From contig CAVPBI010000032.1 of NCBI GenBank assembly GCA_963701735.1, positions 1-64,000 of the forward strand: 64,000 nt of DNA, given 5' to 3'. This stretch comes from CAWABB01 sp963701735. GTDB lineage: Bacteria > Bacteroidota > Ignavibacteria > UBA10030 > UBA6906. A model generated the notes under the pieces. The model saw only the letters and a program-made list of their open reading frames with translations, was not told the DNA's origin and did no database searches. The translations under genes were made by a program, and so were the position numbers. The first letter of the stretch is position 1. Every line of letters begins with the position of its first letter. Below, one piece after another: positions 25,488 through 34,846 of this stretch.

Positions 25488-26813
25488 ATGTTTGACGATC
25501 TGAGTCGCAAGCTTGACGCGGCCCTGAAGCGCCTGCGCGGCCAGGGGAAGATCTCCGGCGAGAACGTCGCCGAGACGCTCCGGGAGGTCCGCCGCGTGCT
25601 GCTGGACGCGGACGTCAACTACAAGGTTGCGCGCGATTTTGTGGAGGGTGTGCTCAAGCGCGCCTCGGGGCGCGAGGTTCTCGAGAGCATTACGCCGGGG
25701 CAGCAGATCGTGAAGATCATTCACGACGAGCTGGTAACGCTGCTCGGCACCTCGAGCGCGGACATTGCCGTTGCGCCCATGCCGCCCACGGTGGTGCTTG
25801 TCGCGGGTCTGCAGGGGTCCGGCAAGACGACGTTCTGCGCGAAGCTGGCCGTCCATCTGCGAAAGCAGGGGCGGCACCCTCTGCTCGTGGCGGCGGACAT
25901 CCATCGACCCGCGGCCGTGGACCAGCTGGTCGCCCTCGGCGGCACCATTTCCATCCCGGTCTTCACGGTGCAGGGTGCCGGGGCGGTCGCAATTGCGCAG
26001 GAGGGTGTCGAGCACGGTCGGCTGAACGCGCGCGACGTTGTCATTGTTGATACGGCCGGACGCCTTCATGTCGATGAAGACATGATGCGTGAGGTGGAGG
26101 CAATCAAGGCCGCCATCCGCCCGCACGAGATCCTGTTCGTCGTCGACGCGATGACGGGCCAGGATGCCGTCAACACCGCGCAGGCGTTTCACGACCGCCT
26201 CGGGTTCGACGGAGCGGTCCTCACGAAGATGGACGGCGATGCGCGCGGAGGCGCGGCGCTTTCGCTGCGGGCGACGGTCGGGAAGCCCATCAAGTTTATC
26301 GGTGTCGGCGAGAAGCCCGAGGCGCTGGAGCGGTTCCACCCGGACCGCATGGCCTCGCGGATTCTCGGCATGGGAGACATCGTCACGCTCGTCGAGAAGG
26401 CGCAGGACCGGATCGACGGAGAGCGGGCGGTGCAGCTCGAGCGGAAACTCCGGCAGTCGCAGTTTACGTTCGAGGACTTTCTTGCGCAGATGCAGGAGGT
26501 GCGCTCCATGGGGCCGCTCGACCAGCTGGTCGGGATGATCCCCGGGATGCAGCGGCTACCGCACAATGTCGCAGTCGACGAGAGCGCGCTGACGCGCATC
26601 GAGGCGATCATCCGCTCGATGACGCAAGAAGAGCGGCAGCGTCCGCAGGTGATCAACGGCAGCCGCCGGAAGCGGATCGCGGCGGGGAGCGGGACGACAG
26701 TGCAGGATGTCAACCGTCTGCTCAAGCAGTTCGAGCAGATGCAGAAGATGATGAAGGCGCTCGGGAAGGCCGGGAAGTTCCGACGGGGCATGCGGTTGCC
26801 CGCCGGGTTCTAA
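25488..26813 (+). CDS. ffh: Signal recognition particle protein (SRP54)
   Basis: Ffh binds 4.5S RNA and signal sequences of nascent membrane proteins. The 441-residue protein has the NG GTPase domain, GLQGSGKTT, DTAGRLHVDEDMM and TKMDGDARGG, and a methionine-rich M domain (GMIPGMQRLPHN, LLKQFEQMQKMMKALGKAG). A GTG lies directly before the ATG at 25488; AAGGAA precedes both. It heads the conserved ffh-rpsP-khpA-rimM-trmD-rplS cluster. Confidence 0.97.
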   Translation: MFDDLSRKLDAALKRLRGQGKISGENVAETLREVRRVLLDADVNYKVARDFVEGVLKRASGREVLESITPGQQIVKIIHDELVTLLGTSSADIAVAPMPPTVVLVAGLQGSGKTTFCAKLAVHLRKQGRHPLLVAADIHRPAAVDQLVALGGTISIPVFTVQGAGAVAIAQEGVEHGRLNARDVVIVDTAGRLHVDEDMMREVEAIKAAIRPHEILFVVDAMTGQDAVNTAQAFHDRLGFDGAVLTKMDGDARGGAALSLRATVGKPIKFIGVGEKPEALERFHPDRMASRILGMGDIVTLVEKAQDRIDGERAVQLERKLRQSQFTFEDFLAQMQEVRSMGPLDQLVGMIPGMQRLPHNVAVDESALTRIEAIIRSMTQEERQRPQVINGSRRKRIAAGSGTTVQDVNRLLKQFEQMQKMMKALGKAGKFRRGMRLPAGF

Positions 26814-26872
26814 GCCTTCGGCCCGGGCAAGCGGTCCGATGTTCAGTCATTCGTTCATATAGGAGAGTTCCA

Positions 26873-27304
26873 GTGGCGGTACGTATACGTTTGCGCAGGG
26901 TCGGCAAGAAGAAAACGCCGATCTATCATATCGTGGCTGCCGATTCGCGTTCGGCACGCACCGGGAAGTTCCTCGAGGTTGTGGGCCGGTACGAGCCGCT
27001 CGTGAATCCGCCGGTGATCGGCACGAAGGACGAGCGGGTGCTCTACTGGCTGAAGCATGGCGCGTTGCCGACGGAGACCGTTCGCGGTCTTCTGCGGCGC
27101 TCCGGCCTGTGGCTCCGGTGGACCCTCAAGAAGCGCGGCCTCTCCGAGGCGCGCGTGACTGAGGAGATGGAAAAGTGGACCATGGCGCAGGGGCCGAAGC
27201 TCCAGCACGAAAAAGAGCGCAAGGCTCGCCGGGTCGCCCGCAAGAAAGCGGCAAAGGCTCCGGCAGCCGAGGCTGCTCCCGCCGCGGCACCGGCCGAGGC
27301 GTAG
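26873..27304 (+). CDS. rpsP: 30S ribosomal protein S16
   Basis: A structural protein of the small subunit. AVRIRLRRVGKKKTPIYHIV and VVGRYEPLVNPP are diagnostic. At 143 residues it is longer than the usual 80-100; the extra C-terminal 50 residues are basic and then Ala/Pro/Glu-rich (KAPAAEAAPAAAPAEA), a tail type common in Bacteroidota. The start is GTG with AGGAG 7 bases upstream. Confidence 0.97.
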   Translation: MAVRIRLRRVGKKKTPIYHIVAADSRSARTGKFLEVVGRYEPLVNPPVIGTKDERVLYWLKHGALPTETVRGLLRRSGLWLRWTLKKRGLSEARVTEEMEKWTMAQGPKLQHEKERKARRVARKKAAKAPAAEAAPAAAPAEA

Positions 27305-27365
27305 GGCTCCGCGTCTTCCCGCGTCCCGCCTGCGGTGGGGCGGTGGAAGCGACGTGTGTTGAGGA

Positions 27366-27379
27366 GCGGCGAAAGCCGC
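27366..27379 (+). other. GAAA-tetraloop hairpin in the khpA leader
   Basis: GCGGC-GAAA-GCCGC forms a compact stable RNA hairpin 17 bases before the khpA start, directly in front of its Shine-Dalgarno-like G run. It may affect translation or mRNA stability; no more can be said. Confidence 0.4.
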
Positions 27380-27395
27380 AGAAGGGGGGTACGTC

Positions 27396-27629
27396 ATGAG
27401 GGAGTTCCTCGAGTTCATTGTCAGGCAACTTGTAGACCACCCGGAGCTCGTGGTGATCGACCAGGTCGAAGCGGATACGACCGTGACATTCACGCTTCGT
27501 GTAGGCCCCGGCGAAGTCGGCCGGGTGATCGGCAGGGGCGGCCGGACCGCTCAGTCGATCAGGATCCTGCTCGCGGCGGTTGCCGCCAGGCAGGGCCGGC
27601 GCGCGATGGTGGAGATTGCGGGTTCATGA
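27396..27629 (+). CDS. khpA: KH-domain RNA-binding protein KhpA
   Basis: A 77-residue single KH-domain protein with the GxxG loop in RVIGRGGRTAQSIR. KhpA proteins bind many RNAs, often with KhpB, and affect cell division and envelope regulation. The position between rpsP and rimM is the conserved one. Its stop overlaps the rimM start by 4 bases. Confidence 0.93.
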   Translation: MREFLEFIVRQLVDHPELVVIDQVEADTTVTFTLRVGPGEVGRVIGRGGRTAQSIRILLAAVAARQGRRAMVEIAGS

Positions 27630-28153
27630 CCGGAACCGTTGACGACGCACTCCTTGCAGTCGGGCAGGTGGACAAGCCGTTCGGCATCCGGGGCGACGTC
27701 GTGGTCAAGCCGCTGACAGACTCCGCCGATCGGTTTGAACGACTGCGCGCGGTCCGCGTCGGCCGAAGCGCCGAAACGTCCCGCCCGGCAACAGTGGACG
27801 CGGTGGCCGTCGAAGGCAGGGGCGTTCGTATCCACCTGCATGGGATCGACGACCGCACGGCGGCGGAGGCGCTCCGCGGGCAGTATCTGTTCGTGGATCG
27901 TCGGCACCGGGCGACACTTGCGACGGGACGCCACTACGTGCATGAGATCGTCGGTCTGGCGGTGGAAGACGAACACGGGGTACGCCGGGGGGTGGTGAAA
28001 GACGTATTGAAGCTTCCCGCGCAGGATGTGTATGTGATCGTCGATGGCGGGAGGGAATTCATGCTCCCGGCCGTCCGGGAATTTATCCGCGAGATCGATC
28101 TCGAGGCCGGCCTCCTCCGGGTGCATCTCATCGACGGGATTCTGGAATCATGA
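27626..28153 (+). CDS. rimM: Ribosome maturation factor RimM
   Basis: RimM binds S19 and assists processing of the 30S head. The 175-residue protein begins with the RimM barrel, LLAVGQVDKPFGIRGDVVVK, and ends with a PRC-barrel, VKDVLKLPAQDVYVI and EFMLPAVREFIREIDLEAG. The ATG at 27626 overlaps the khpA stop; the open frame extends upstream but without similarity. The stop overlaps trmD by 4 bases. Confidence 0.95.
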   Translation: MTGTVDDALLAVGQVDKPFGIRGDVVVKPLTDSADRFERLRAVRVGRSAETSRPATVDAVAVEGRGVRIHLHGIDDRTAAEALRGQYLFVDRRHRATLATGRHYVHEIVGLAVEDEHGVRRGVVKDVLKLPAQDVYVIVDGGREFMLPAVREFIREIDLEAGLLRVHLIDGILES

Positions 28154-28830
28154 GGATCGACGTTGTCACCGGATTCCCGCGGTTGTTCACCGGGCCCCTG
28201 ACGGAGAGCATGGTGCGCCGGGCGCAGGACCTCAGGGTCGCGGAGATCGTCGTGCACGATCTGCGCGACCATGCGGTCGACAAACACAGGTCCATCGACG
28301 ACATGCCGTATGGCGGCGGCGCCGGGATGGTGATGAAACCCGAGCCGGTGTTTGCGTGCATCGAGGCACTGAAGAAGGAGCGCCAGTACGACGAAGTCAT
28401 TTACCTGACACCCGACGGCGAGCGCTTCACGCAGGCCATCGCGACGAGCCTCTCGCTCCGTTCAGCGGTGATTCTGCTGTGCGGACACTATAAAGGCATC
28501 GACGAGCGCATCCGGGAGGGGCTCGTTACCCGCGAGCTGTCCATTGGAGACTACGTGCTGACGGGCGGGGAGCTGCCCGCGATGGTGGTGATCGATACGG
28601 TTGTGCGCCTGCTCCCCGGCGTGCTGCACGACGGGGAGTCGCTGCTGACAGATTCCTTCCAGGATAACCTCCTGGGAGCGCCGTGCTACACGCGGCCGGC
28701 GGAGTTTCGTGGAATGCGCGTGCCGGATGTGCTGCTGTCCGGTAACCATGACCAGATTCGCGCGTGGCGGGAGGCGCAGCAACATCGGCGCACCGCCGAG
28801 CGACGCGACGATTTGTTGGAACATCACTGA
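28150..28830 (+). CDS. trmD: tRNA (guanine37-N1)-methyltransferase
   Basis: TrmD methylates G37 of tRNAs to prevent frameshifting. The 226-residue protein shows the SPOUT knot: DDMPYGGGAGMVMKPEPVF, LLCGHYKGIDERI, and ELSIGDYVLTGGELPAMVVID. The order rimM-trmD-rplS is conserved. The start overlaps the rimM stop (ATGA). Confidence 0.97.
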   Translation: MRIDVVTGFPRLFTGPLTESMVRRAQDLRVAEIVVHDLRDHAVDKHRSIDDMPYGGGAGMVMKPEPVFACIEALKKERQYDEVIYLTPDGERFTQAIATSLSLRSAVILLCGHYKGIDERIREGLVTRELSIGDYVLTGGELPAMVVIDTVVRLLPGVLHDGESLLTDSFQDNLLGAPCYTRPAEFRGMRVPDVLLSGNHDQIRAWREAQQHRRTAERRDDLLEHH

Positions 28831-28852
28831 GACGGTTGATAGAGAGGATACC

Positions 28853-29194
28853 ATGGAAAAGATCAAGCTGGTCGAAGCGGCGTATATGAAAACCGGCATT
28901 CCGGAATTCCGCCCGGGAGACACGATCAACGTGCACGTGCGGGTCATCGAGGGAGACAAGGAGCGCATCCAGCAGTTCCAGGGCGTCGTGCTCGGACGCC
29001 ACGGCAGCGGGATGAACGCCACGTTCACCGTGCGGAAGGTGTCGGACGGCGTCGGCGTTGAGCGCATTTTCCCCCTGCATTCCCCGCGCATCGCGAAGAT
29101 CGAGCGCGTGAAGGAGGGAGCCGTGAGGCGCGCGAAGCTGTACTATCTCCGCACGCTCGCCAGCAAAGCCATTCGTCAGAAGACGAACGCCTGA
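28853..29194 (+). CDS. rplS: 50S ribosomal protein L19
   Basis: A large-subunit protein at the interface. The 113-residue protein has FRPGDTINVHVRVIEGDKER, FQGVVLGRHGSG and VERIFPLHSPRIAKIERVK. The ATG at 28853 follows AGAGAGG and is 22 bases after the trmD stop. It ends the translation cluster. Confidence 0.97.
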   Translation: MEKIKLVEAAYMKTGIPEFRPGDTINVHVRVIEGDKERIQQFQGVVLGRHGSGMNATFTVRKVSDGVGVERIFPLHSPRIAKIERVKEGAVRRAKLYYLRTLASKAIRQKTNA

Positions 29195-29204
29195 GTTGCA
29201 CGTC

Positions 29205-29238
29205 CCCCGCCCACGGCCCTGACGGCTCGCGGGCGGGG
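29205..29238 (+). terminator. GC-rich hairpin after rplS
   Basis: CCCCGCCC (29205-29212) and GGGCGGGG (29231-29238) form an 8-bp stem with an 18-base loop. There is no T run after it, so this is at best a weak or Rho-assisted terminator. Confidence 0.3.
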
Positions 29239-29298
29239 CCTGCCTGTCCCGCTTCCGGGTGGGACTGCCTCTGAACAACCACTCCGCCTCCCGGCGCC

Positions 29299-30075
29299 AT
29301 GAGCACTCCGTCACCACTGGGTCTGCCGACGGCCGGCTACGCGCGACCGCTGGTTGACGCGCTGGCACGCATCCCCGGCGTTCACACGCACCTGGATGTT
29401 CCGGCCCGACTCGCCATCGGATTGCGGGAGCGCTCCCTCCGGGGCGCCCTGCTGACGCCGATCGATTACGCCCGGGACGGCTCCGCATACCTCGTCGTCC
29501 CCGGCGCAGTGGTTGCGTCCCACGGTCCGACGGGCCCCGTCACACTTCGGTTCAGACACGGGCTGCGGTCTCTCTCGACCGTTGCCGTCGACCCCTCGTC
29601 GGTCAATGAAATCATCCTTGCCCGCATCATCCTTGCCGAAGAGTTCGGCCTGTTCCCCTCGATCGTGCCCGCGCAGGGATCCGCGGCAGCCATGCTCGCA
29701 AAAGCGGATGCTGCGTTGAGCGTGGACGGTGCGCACGATACTCTGCCGGGCGAGCAGCTCGACCTCATCGAGGCGTGGGGTGAAATGACAGGCCTCCCGT
29801 TCTGCTACGGCCTCTGGTGCAGAAGCCGCGGGGCCTTGACACAGGAGGACATGGATGCCCTCCGCACCGCTCACCAGGAGGCGCAAGCCCGTGCGGGTGA
29901 CAGTGCCACTCCCTTCCAGTATCTTCCGACCGAAGAGACCGACGAAAGCCTCAGAACATTCCTGCACTACGCGTACTACCATGGAGTCCTCCCCGACGTC
30001 CCCGATGTCAACGCGCGGGACGCGGCCGATGAAGATGAGGAGGACGACTCCGGTCCGGACCCATCGGTGAACTGA
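29299..30075 (+). CDS. MqnA/MqnD-family (menaquinone futalosine pathway-like) protein
   Basis: A 258-residue cytoplasmic protein with the periplasmic-binding-like fold of MqnA. Similar segments are RGALLTPIDYARD, VVASHGPTGPVTL and EAWGEMTGLPFCYGLW, the last being the strongest family match. MqnA dehydrates chorismate to 3-enolpyruvylbenzoate, the first step of futalosine-route menaquinone synthesis. The N terminus, LGLPTAGYARPLVDAL, differs from the usual opening, and the C terminus ends in an acidic tail (DAADEDEEDDSGPD). It could be MqnA, MqnD or a relative with another substrate; no other mqn gene is in the window. Confidence 0.65.
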   Translation: MSTPSPLGLPTAGYARPLVDALARIPGVHTHLDVPARLAIGLRERSLRGALLTPIDYARDGSAYLVVPGAVVASHGPTGPVTLRFRHGLRSLSTVAVDPSSVNEIILARIILAEEFGLFPSIVPAQGSAAAMLAKADAALSVDGAHDTLPGEQLDLIEAWGEMTGLPFCYGLWCRSRGALTQEDMDALRTAHQEAQARAGDSATPFQYLPTEETDESLRTFLHYAYYHGVLPDVPDVNARDAADEDEEDDSGPDPSVN

Positions 30076-30104
30076 TTGCATCTCGCCTGAGGAATGGGTA
30101 GATT
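30076..30104 (+). promoter_or_regulatory. Predicted promoter of recN
   Basis: TTGCAT (30076-30081) and TAGATT (30099-30104) are 17 bases apart. The recN ATG is only 15 bases after the -10 box, leaving a leader of about 8 bases and no room for a full Shine-Dalgarno sequence. Confidence 0.55.
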
Positions 30105-30119
30105 TTTTCCACCTGTTCC

Positions 30120-31850
30120 ATGCTCACATCCCTGCACATTCAGAATTACGCCCTGATCGAGGACCTGACGGCCTCCTTCCCCAACGGCCTCGTGATCCTG
30201 ACCGGGGAGACCGGTGCCGGGAAATCCATCATCATTGATGCCCTCGGGCTGGTGATCGGGGAACGGGCGAGTGTGGAAGGAGTCCGTGCGGGCGCCGAGC
30301 GCGCGGTTGTCGAGGCGGTGTTCGATACCATCGGAAACGCGAAGCTCAACGCGTTCCTCCGGTCCAACGACATGGATCCCGCCGACGAGCTCATCGTCCG
30401 CCGCGAGATCTCCCGTCGCGGGCAGAGCCGGTGCTTCGTCAACGATTCCCCCGTCACGCTCACCGTCCTCAAACAGATTGGCGAGTTCCTGGTCGACCTC
30501 CACGGACAGCACGAGCACCAGTCGCTCCTGCGTCCGGAGACGCACGTCACGATGCTGGATGAGTTCGGCGGGCTGGAAGACATGGTGAGGGAGTACCAGG
30601 AGGCGCTGGGTCGGCTGCGATCTGCCTCTGCGGAGCTTGGCGATCTGCGCAAGCGGGAGCAGCAACTCATGGAGAAACGGGAGTTTACAGCCTTCCAGCT
30701 CTCCGAGATCGACGCGGTTGCCCCTCGCGAGGGCGAGGAGGGCGAGCTCCAGGAAGCGCTGACCATCCTTGAGAATTCGGAGCGATTGTTCAGCACGACG
30801 GGTGAATTGTACGAAGCGATGTACGGGGCGGAACGTTCCGTTCACGACGTGCTCGTTCTTGCGCGCAACCAGCTGCAAGACCTTGCGGCGATCGACCGTC
30901 AGTTCGCGGACGCTGCCCGCGAATGCGCAGGGGCGGTGGCAGTGGTGGCCGAGTTGGCCCGGTTCATCCAGAGCTACAATGCGGGGATCGAGTTCGCTCC
31001 GGATCGCCTTGAGGAGTTGCGCGACAGGCTCGGGCGGCTCTCTCTCCTCAAGAAGAAGTTCGGCGGTTCGCTGGAATCCGTCCTTGCCCGGCGCGAGGAG
31101 CTGGCTTCCGAGCTCTCGCTGGCCGAGAATTTCACGGCGGTCATCCAGCGGCTGGCGGGCGACGCGGAGGGTGCCCGCGGCGACTGCGCTCTGTTGGCCG
31201 AGCGCCTTTCGGCCAAGCGCCATGAGTGTGCGCGCCGCATCGACAAAGGAATTCTCGTCGAGTTGGCGAAGCTCGGCATCCCCGATGCGAAGTTCACCAC
31301 GCGGATGACCAGAAACGACGTCGATGATGACGTTTCGGGCGACATGTGGATCCCCGCCGGCGGGCGGAGGGTGGCGCTGAATGCCAGAGGGGTGGATCAG
31401 GTGGAGTTCTATATCTCCACGAACGTGGGCGAGGAGGAGCGGCCATTGGTCAGGGTGGCGTCCGGCGGCGAAATTTCCCGCATCATGCTTGGCCTCAAGT
31501 CGATCCTGGCCAAATCCGACCGCCTGCCGGTCCTGATCTTCGATGAAATCGATGTCGGCGTCAGCGGTCGCATCGCACAGGCCGTGGGGAAGAGCCTGAA
31601 ATCGCTTTCGTCGTTCCATCAGGTGGTTGCAATTACCCATCTGCCGCAGATCGCGGGGCTCGCGGATGCGCACTTCGTGGTATCGAAGCTGGAACGGAAG
31701 GGGCGCGCGACCACGCAGTTGCGGCGGCTCACGCTGGACGAGCAAGTCACTGAAGTCGCAAAGCTTATGAGCGGGGCGAGCGTCACCGAGACTGCACGGG
31801 AAGGCGCGCGCGAGTTGATGGGCCTCAAACGTTCTCAACGGGCATCGTAA
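30120..31850 (+). CDS. recN: DNA repair protein RecN
   Basis: An SMC-like ATPase used in double-strand break repair. The 576-residue protein has Walker A GETGAGKS, a long coiled-coil centre (residues about 150-380), the signature RVASGGEISRIMLGLKSIL and Walker B VLIFDEIDVGVSGR with AITHLPQIA. Length and order are those of the family. cysS begins 4 bases after its stop. Confidence 0.96.
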   Translation: MLTSLHIQNYALIEDLTASFPNGLVILTGETGAGKSIIIDALGLVIGERASVEGVRAGAERAVVEAVFDTIGNAKLNAFLRSNDMDPADELIVRREISRRGQSRCFVNDSPVTLTVLKQIGEFLVDLHGQHEHQSLLRPETHVTMLDEFGGLEDMVREYQEALGRLRSASAELGDLRKREQQLMEKREFTAFQLSEIDAVAPREGEEGELQEALTILENSERLFSTTGELYEAMYGAERSVHDVLVLARNQLQDLAAIDRQFADAARECAGAVAVVAELARFIQSYNAGIEFAPDRLEELRDRLGRLSLLKKKFGGSLESVLARREELASELSLAENFTAVIQRLAGDAEGARGDCALLAERLSAKRHECARRIDKGILVELAKLGIPDAKFTTRMTRNDVDDDVSGDMWIPAGGRRVALNARGVDQVEFYISTNVGEEERPLVRVASGGEISRIMLGLKSILAKSDRLPVLIFDEIDVGVSGRIAQAVGKSLKSLSSFHQVVAITHLPQIAGLADAHFVVSKLERKGRATTQLRRLTLDEQVTEVAKLMSGASVTETAREGARELMGLKRSQRAS

Positions 31851-31854
31851 TCCT

Positions 31855-33302
31855 ATGGGTCTCCGTGTCTATAATACACTGACGCGCACGAAAGAGGAGT
31901 TCGTCCCTCTCAATCCACCGCATGTCGGAATGTACGTCTGCGGGCCGACCGTGTACGGGCACTCCCACCTCGGGCACGCCAAAAGCTACGTGTCGTTCGA
32001 CGTGATCGTACGGTACCTCCGCCATTCAGGATACAGGGTGCTGTACGTCCAGAATATCACGGATGTCGGCCACCTGTCGGACGATGCAGACATGGGCGAG
32101 GACAAGGTTGAAAAGCAGTCCCGCATGGACCGGGTTCACCCGATGCAGCTCGCGGAGACGTACACGCGGAGTTACTTCGAGGACATGGATGCGCTCGGCG
32201 TTCTGCGGCCCGACATCTCCCCGCGTGCGACCGGGCATATCACAGAGCAAATCGAGCTTGTCCGCGGCTGATGGAGGAGGGGCATGCCTACGAATCCAAC
32301 GGGTCGGTCTATTTCGACATCGGGTCGTTTGCCGCGTATGGCAAGTTGTCGGGTCGGACGGTCGAGGAGATGTCCTCGGGGGTGCGGATCGAGGTTCGGC
32401 CGGAGAAGCGACATCCGGCGGATTTCGCACTCTGGAAGCGTGCCGAGGCCGGGCACATCATGCGCTGGCCGAGCCCGTGGGGTGAGGGATTCCCCGGGTG
32501 GCACATCGAATGCTCGGCGATGTCGATGAAGTACCTGGGGGAGAGCATCGACATTCACGGCGGTGGGCTCGAGAATCAGTTCCCGCACCACGAGTCGGAA
32601 ATCGCTCAGAGCGAGGCGGCAACACACAAACCGTTCATCAGGTACTGGCTGCACAACAATATGGTGACGGTCGACGGGAAGAAGATGGGAAAGTCCCTGG
32701 GCAATTTCGTGACGCTCAAGGACGCCTTCGCCACGTGGCATCCGCGGGTCGTCAGGCTGTTCATCCTTCAGAGTCACTACCGGAGTCCGCTCGATTTCAG
32801 CAAGGCCGCGGTGGACGGGGCCGGAAAGGGGCTCGAGAAGGTGGATGCCGCCATCCTGCGTCTGCGCGCGATAGTTCGCGACGGGGCATCGGGGAGCGAC
32901 CCATCAACGATGGACATCGCGGCATACCGGTCTGCGTTCATGGAGGCGATGGATGACGACTTCAATACGCCGCGGGCGGTCGCCGTGGTGTTCGATTTCT
33001 TGCGGGAGATGAATACGATGCTTGGCGCATCGCGGTTTTCGGCGGCGGATCTGCGCGAGATGGATACGTGGATCTCCACCCATGCGGGCGCGGTTCTGGG
33101 GCTCGATCCCGGAGCGAAGGCCACAACCGCTGCGACAGAGGAGACCCTCCCGCGGCTGATGGACCTCCTGATCGGGTTGCGTCAGGAGATCCGGCAGCAG
33201 AAACTGTGGCCTCTTGCCGATCGGATCCGGGATGGACTTGCCGAACTCGGCATGACGCTCGAGGATGGGAAGGACGGGACGACGTGGAAGAAAATGTCCT
33301 GA
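31855..33302 (+). CDS. cysS: Cysteinyl-tRNA synthetase (apparent frameshift)
   Basis: Charges tRNA-Cys. The first frame (31855-32271) carries VGMYVCGPTVYGHSHLGHAK with the zinc cysteine and the HLGH motif. The second frame (to 33302) carries FPGWHIECSAMSMKYLG, HHESEIAQSEA and the KMGKSLGN motif. At about 32262-32271 one base is missing: adding one joins EQIELVR to RLMEEGHAYESNGSVYFDI, the normal sequence, giving about 482 residues. An essential single-copy gene is unlikely to be dead, so a sequencing or assembly error is the best explanation. It overlaps the next gene by 19 bases. Confidence 0.9.
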
Positions 33303-34846
33303 TCATTGCCGACGGCCTTGTTCTGACCTGCGACCCGGACAATCGCGCCGGGTCGCTGACGCTTGTCGTACGGTCTGGCAAGATCATCGAGATCGGGGAG
33401 GATTCCGCGGAGATTCGGGCTCGATACCCGGGCGCCGCGGTGATGAATGCCTCCGGGATGCTCGTCATTCCGGGTTTCGTGAACGCGCACGTGCACTCGG
33501 CAAGCCACGTGCTCCGGGAAATCACGGCCGGAGTCCCGCTGAGCGGGTGGAAGGCGAACGCTCAGCTGCGCGATGCCATGGGCCGCCTGGAATCCCCCGC
33601 GATGTCGACTGACGTTATGACGATTGTCAGGGCAGCGGCGGCCGCGCATGTGAAATCCGGAACGACCGCCGTTGCGGAAATGACCGCGGAGCTCGACGCG
33701 GACGTATACCGGCGCGTCATCAACGCGATGGGGGAGTCCGGTGTGCGTTCGCTGTCCGTGGTGCGCACCTGGGACCAGATGGCGGCTGCCCGCGAACTCG
33801 CCGCCGAAGGGTATGTGTTTGCGATGGATCTCGGAGCCGAAGAGGATTTCACGGTGTACAGTCTGGAGAGCCGGATCCATGCGGCGCGGGACGCCGGCAT
33901 GCCGCTGGTTGCGCACGTGGGCGAAATGCGTGAGCATGTCGAGATGGTGCGGCGGAACTTCCAGAAGCCGCTGTTCCATGTCTTGCGCGACTTCGGTGCG
34001 CTTCATACCGACACCCTGTGCGCGCACATGAATCACTGCACGGAACCCGACGCCCAGGCTGCGCGCGACGCAGGATGCACGCTGACCATCTGCATCGGCT
34101 CTGCGATGGCGAAGCAGACCGGCTACCCGTTCCTTCGCAACCTCATGGCGCACGACGTGCGCCTTGCAGTCGGGACTGATTGGGGGGCGTTTGATGTCCT
34201 TGCCGAGGCCCGCCTTCTTGCGCAGCTTCCAGCGTGGATCCCCGGGATCCCGGAATTCACCGCGGTCGAGCTGCTCCGCATGGCCACCATCAACGGTGCT
34301 GAGACGCTCGGGATCGGAAGCGAGACGGGGTCGATCGAACCAGGTAAGCGCGCAGATCTTGTACTGATGAAGCTCGACGACATCCGGGTCCCCGCCGTGC
34401 CCTCACCCGTCTCGGCAGAGTGCCTTGCAGCGCTGCTGATGCGTTCGCCACAGCCGCCCGCGGTGTCCGATGTGCTGGTGCAGGGGGTGTTCGAAGTGCA
34501 TAGCAGTGTGCTGGTGCGCCAGGATGAACAGGCATTGCTGTCGGATCTCCATCGGCTCCGGGAGCGGTGGGGGATACATGCCGCAGCTCCAGTGCCTGCC
34601 TCGGGGTCAGATGAGCCACGGGCCTCTGTGCTCGCACGTTCCAAGGTGCTCCAGCTGGTGCCACGCGAGCCGGATCCTCCGCATGAGGCCGTGCCCCCGC
34701 CATCGCAGACATCTTCCGGGCAGCCACAGGAACGTACAGCAAATCTCAGCGCACCAAAACGCCGGGTCAGTCCGAAGCGTCCCGCCATCCATCCCGAGCT
34801 CCCCAAAGATGTTCGTCGTGTCTTCGGTGAGGACGATGAAGCGTAG
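33284..34846 (+). CDS. Amidohydrolase with long disordered C-terminal tail
   Basis: A metal-dependent hydrolase of the chlorohydrolase/adenosine-deaminase-like group, 520 residues. The composite TIM barrel shows IPGFVNAHVHSASHVLR (HxH ligands), VAHVGE, AHMNHCT and GTDWGAFDVLAEARLL (metal aspartate), and ends GSIEPGKRADLVLMKLDDI. The probable reaction is deamination or dechlorination of a purine- or triazine-like ring, but the substrate is not clear. About 100 C-terminal residues rich in Pro, Ser, Arg and Lys (from GIHAAAPVPASG) are outside the enzyme fold. The start is GTG at 33284 inside the end of cysS. Confidence 0.8.
   Translation: MEENVLIIADGLVLTCDPDNRAGSLTLVVRSGKIIEIGEDSAEIRARYPGAAVMNASGMLVIPGFVNAHVHSASHVLREITAGVPLSGWKANAQLRDAMGRLESPAMSTDVMTIVRAAAAAHVKSGTTAVAEMTAELDADVYRRVINAMGESGVRSLSVVRTWDQMAAARELAAEGYVFAMDLGAEEDFTVYSLESRIHAARDAGMPLVAHVGEMREHVEMVRRNFQKPLFHVLRDFGALHTDTLCAHMNHCTEPDAQAARDAGCTLTICIGSAMAKQTGYPFLRNLMAHDVRLAVGTDWGAFDVLAEARLLAQLPAWIPGIPEFTAVELLRMATINGAETLGIGSETGSIEPGKRADLVLMKLDDIRVPAVPSPVSAECLAALLMRSPQPPAVSDVLVQGVFEVHSSVLVRQDEQALLSDLHRLRERWGIHAAAPVPASGSDEPRASVLARSKVLQLVPREPDPPHEAVPPPSQTSSGQPQERTANLSAPKRRVSPKRPAIHPELPKDVRRVFGEDDEA

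Noticed and set aside
24606..26339. 577-residue antisense frame over atpG and ffh
   Set aside because: It spans two unrelated conserved genes on the other strand, has no domain, and its composition is that of a shadow frame. The same applies to antisense frames at 7204-9439, 9704-11050 and 29976-31838.
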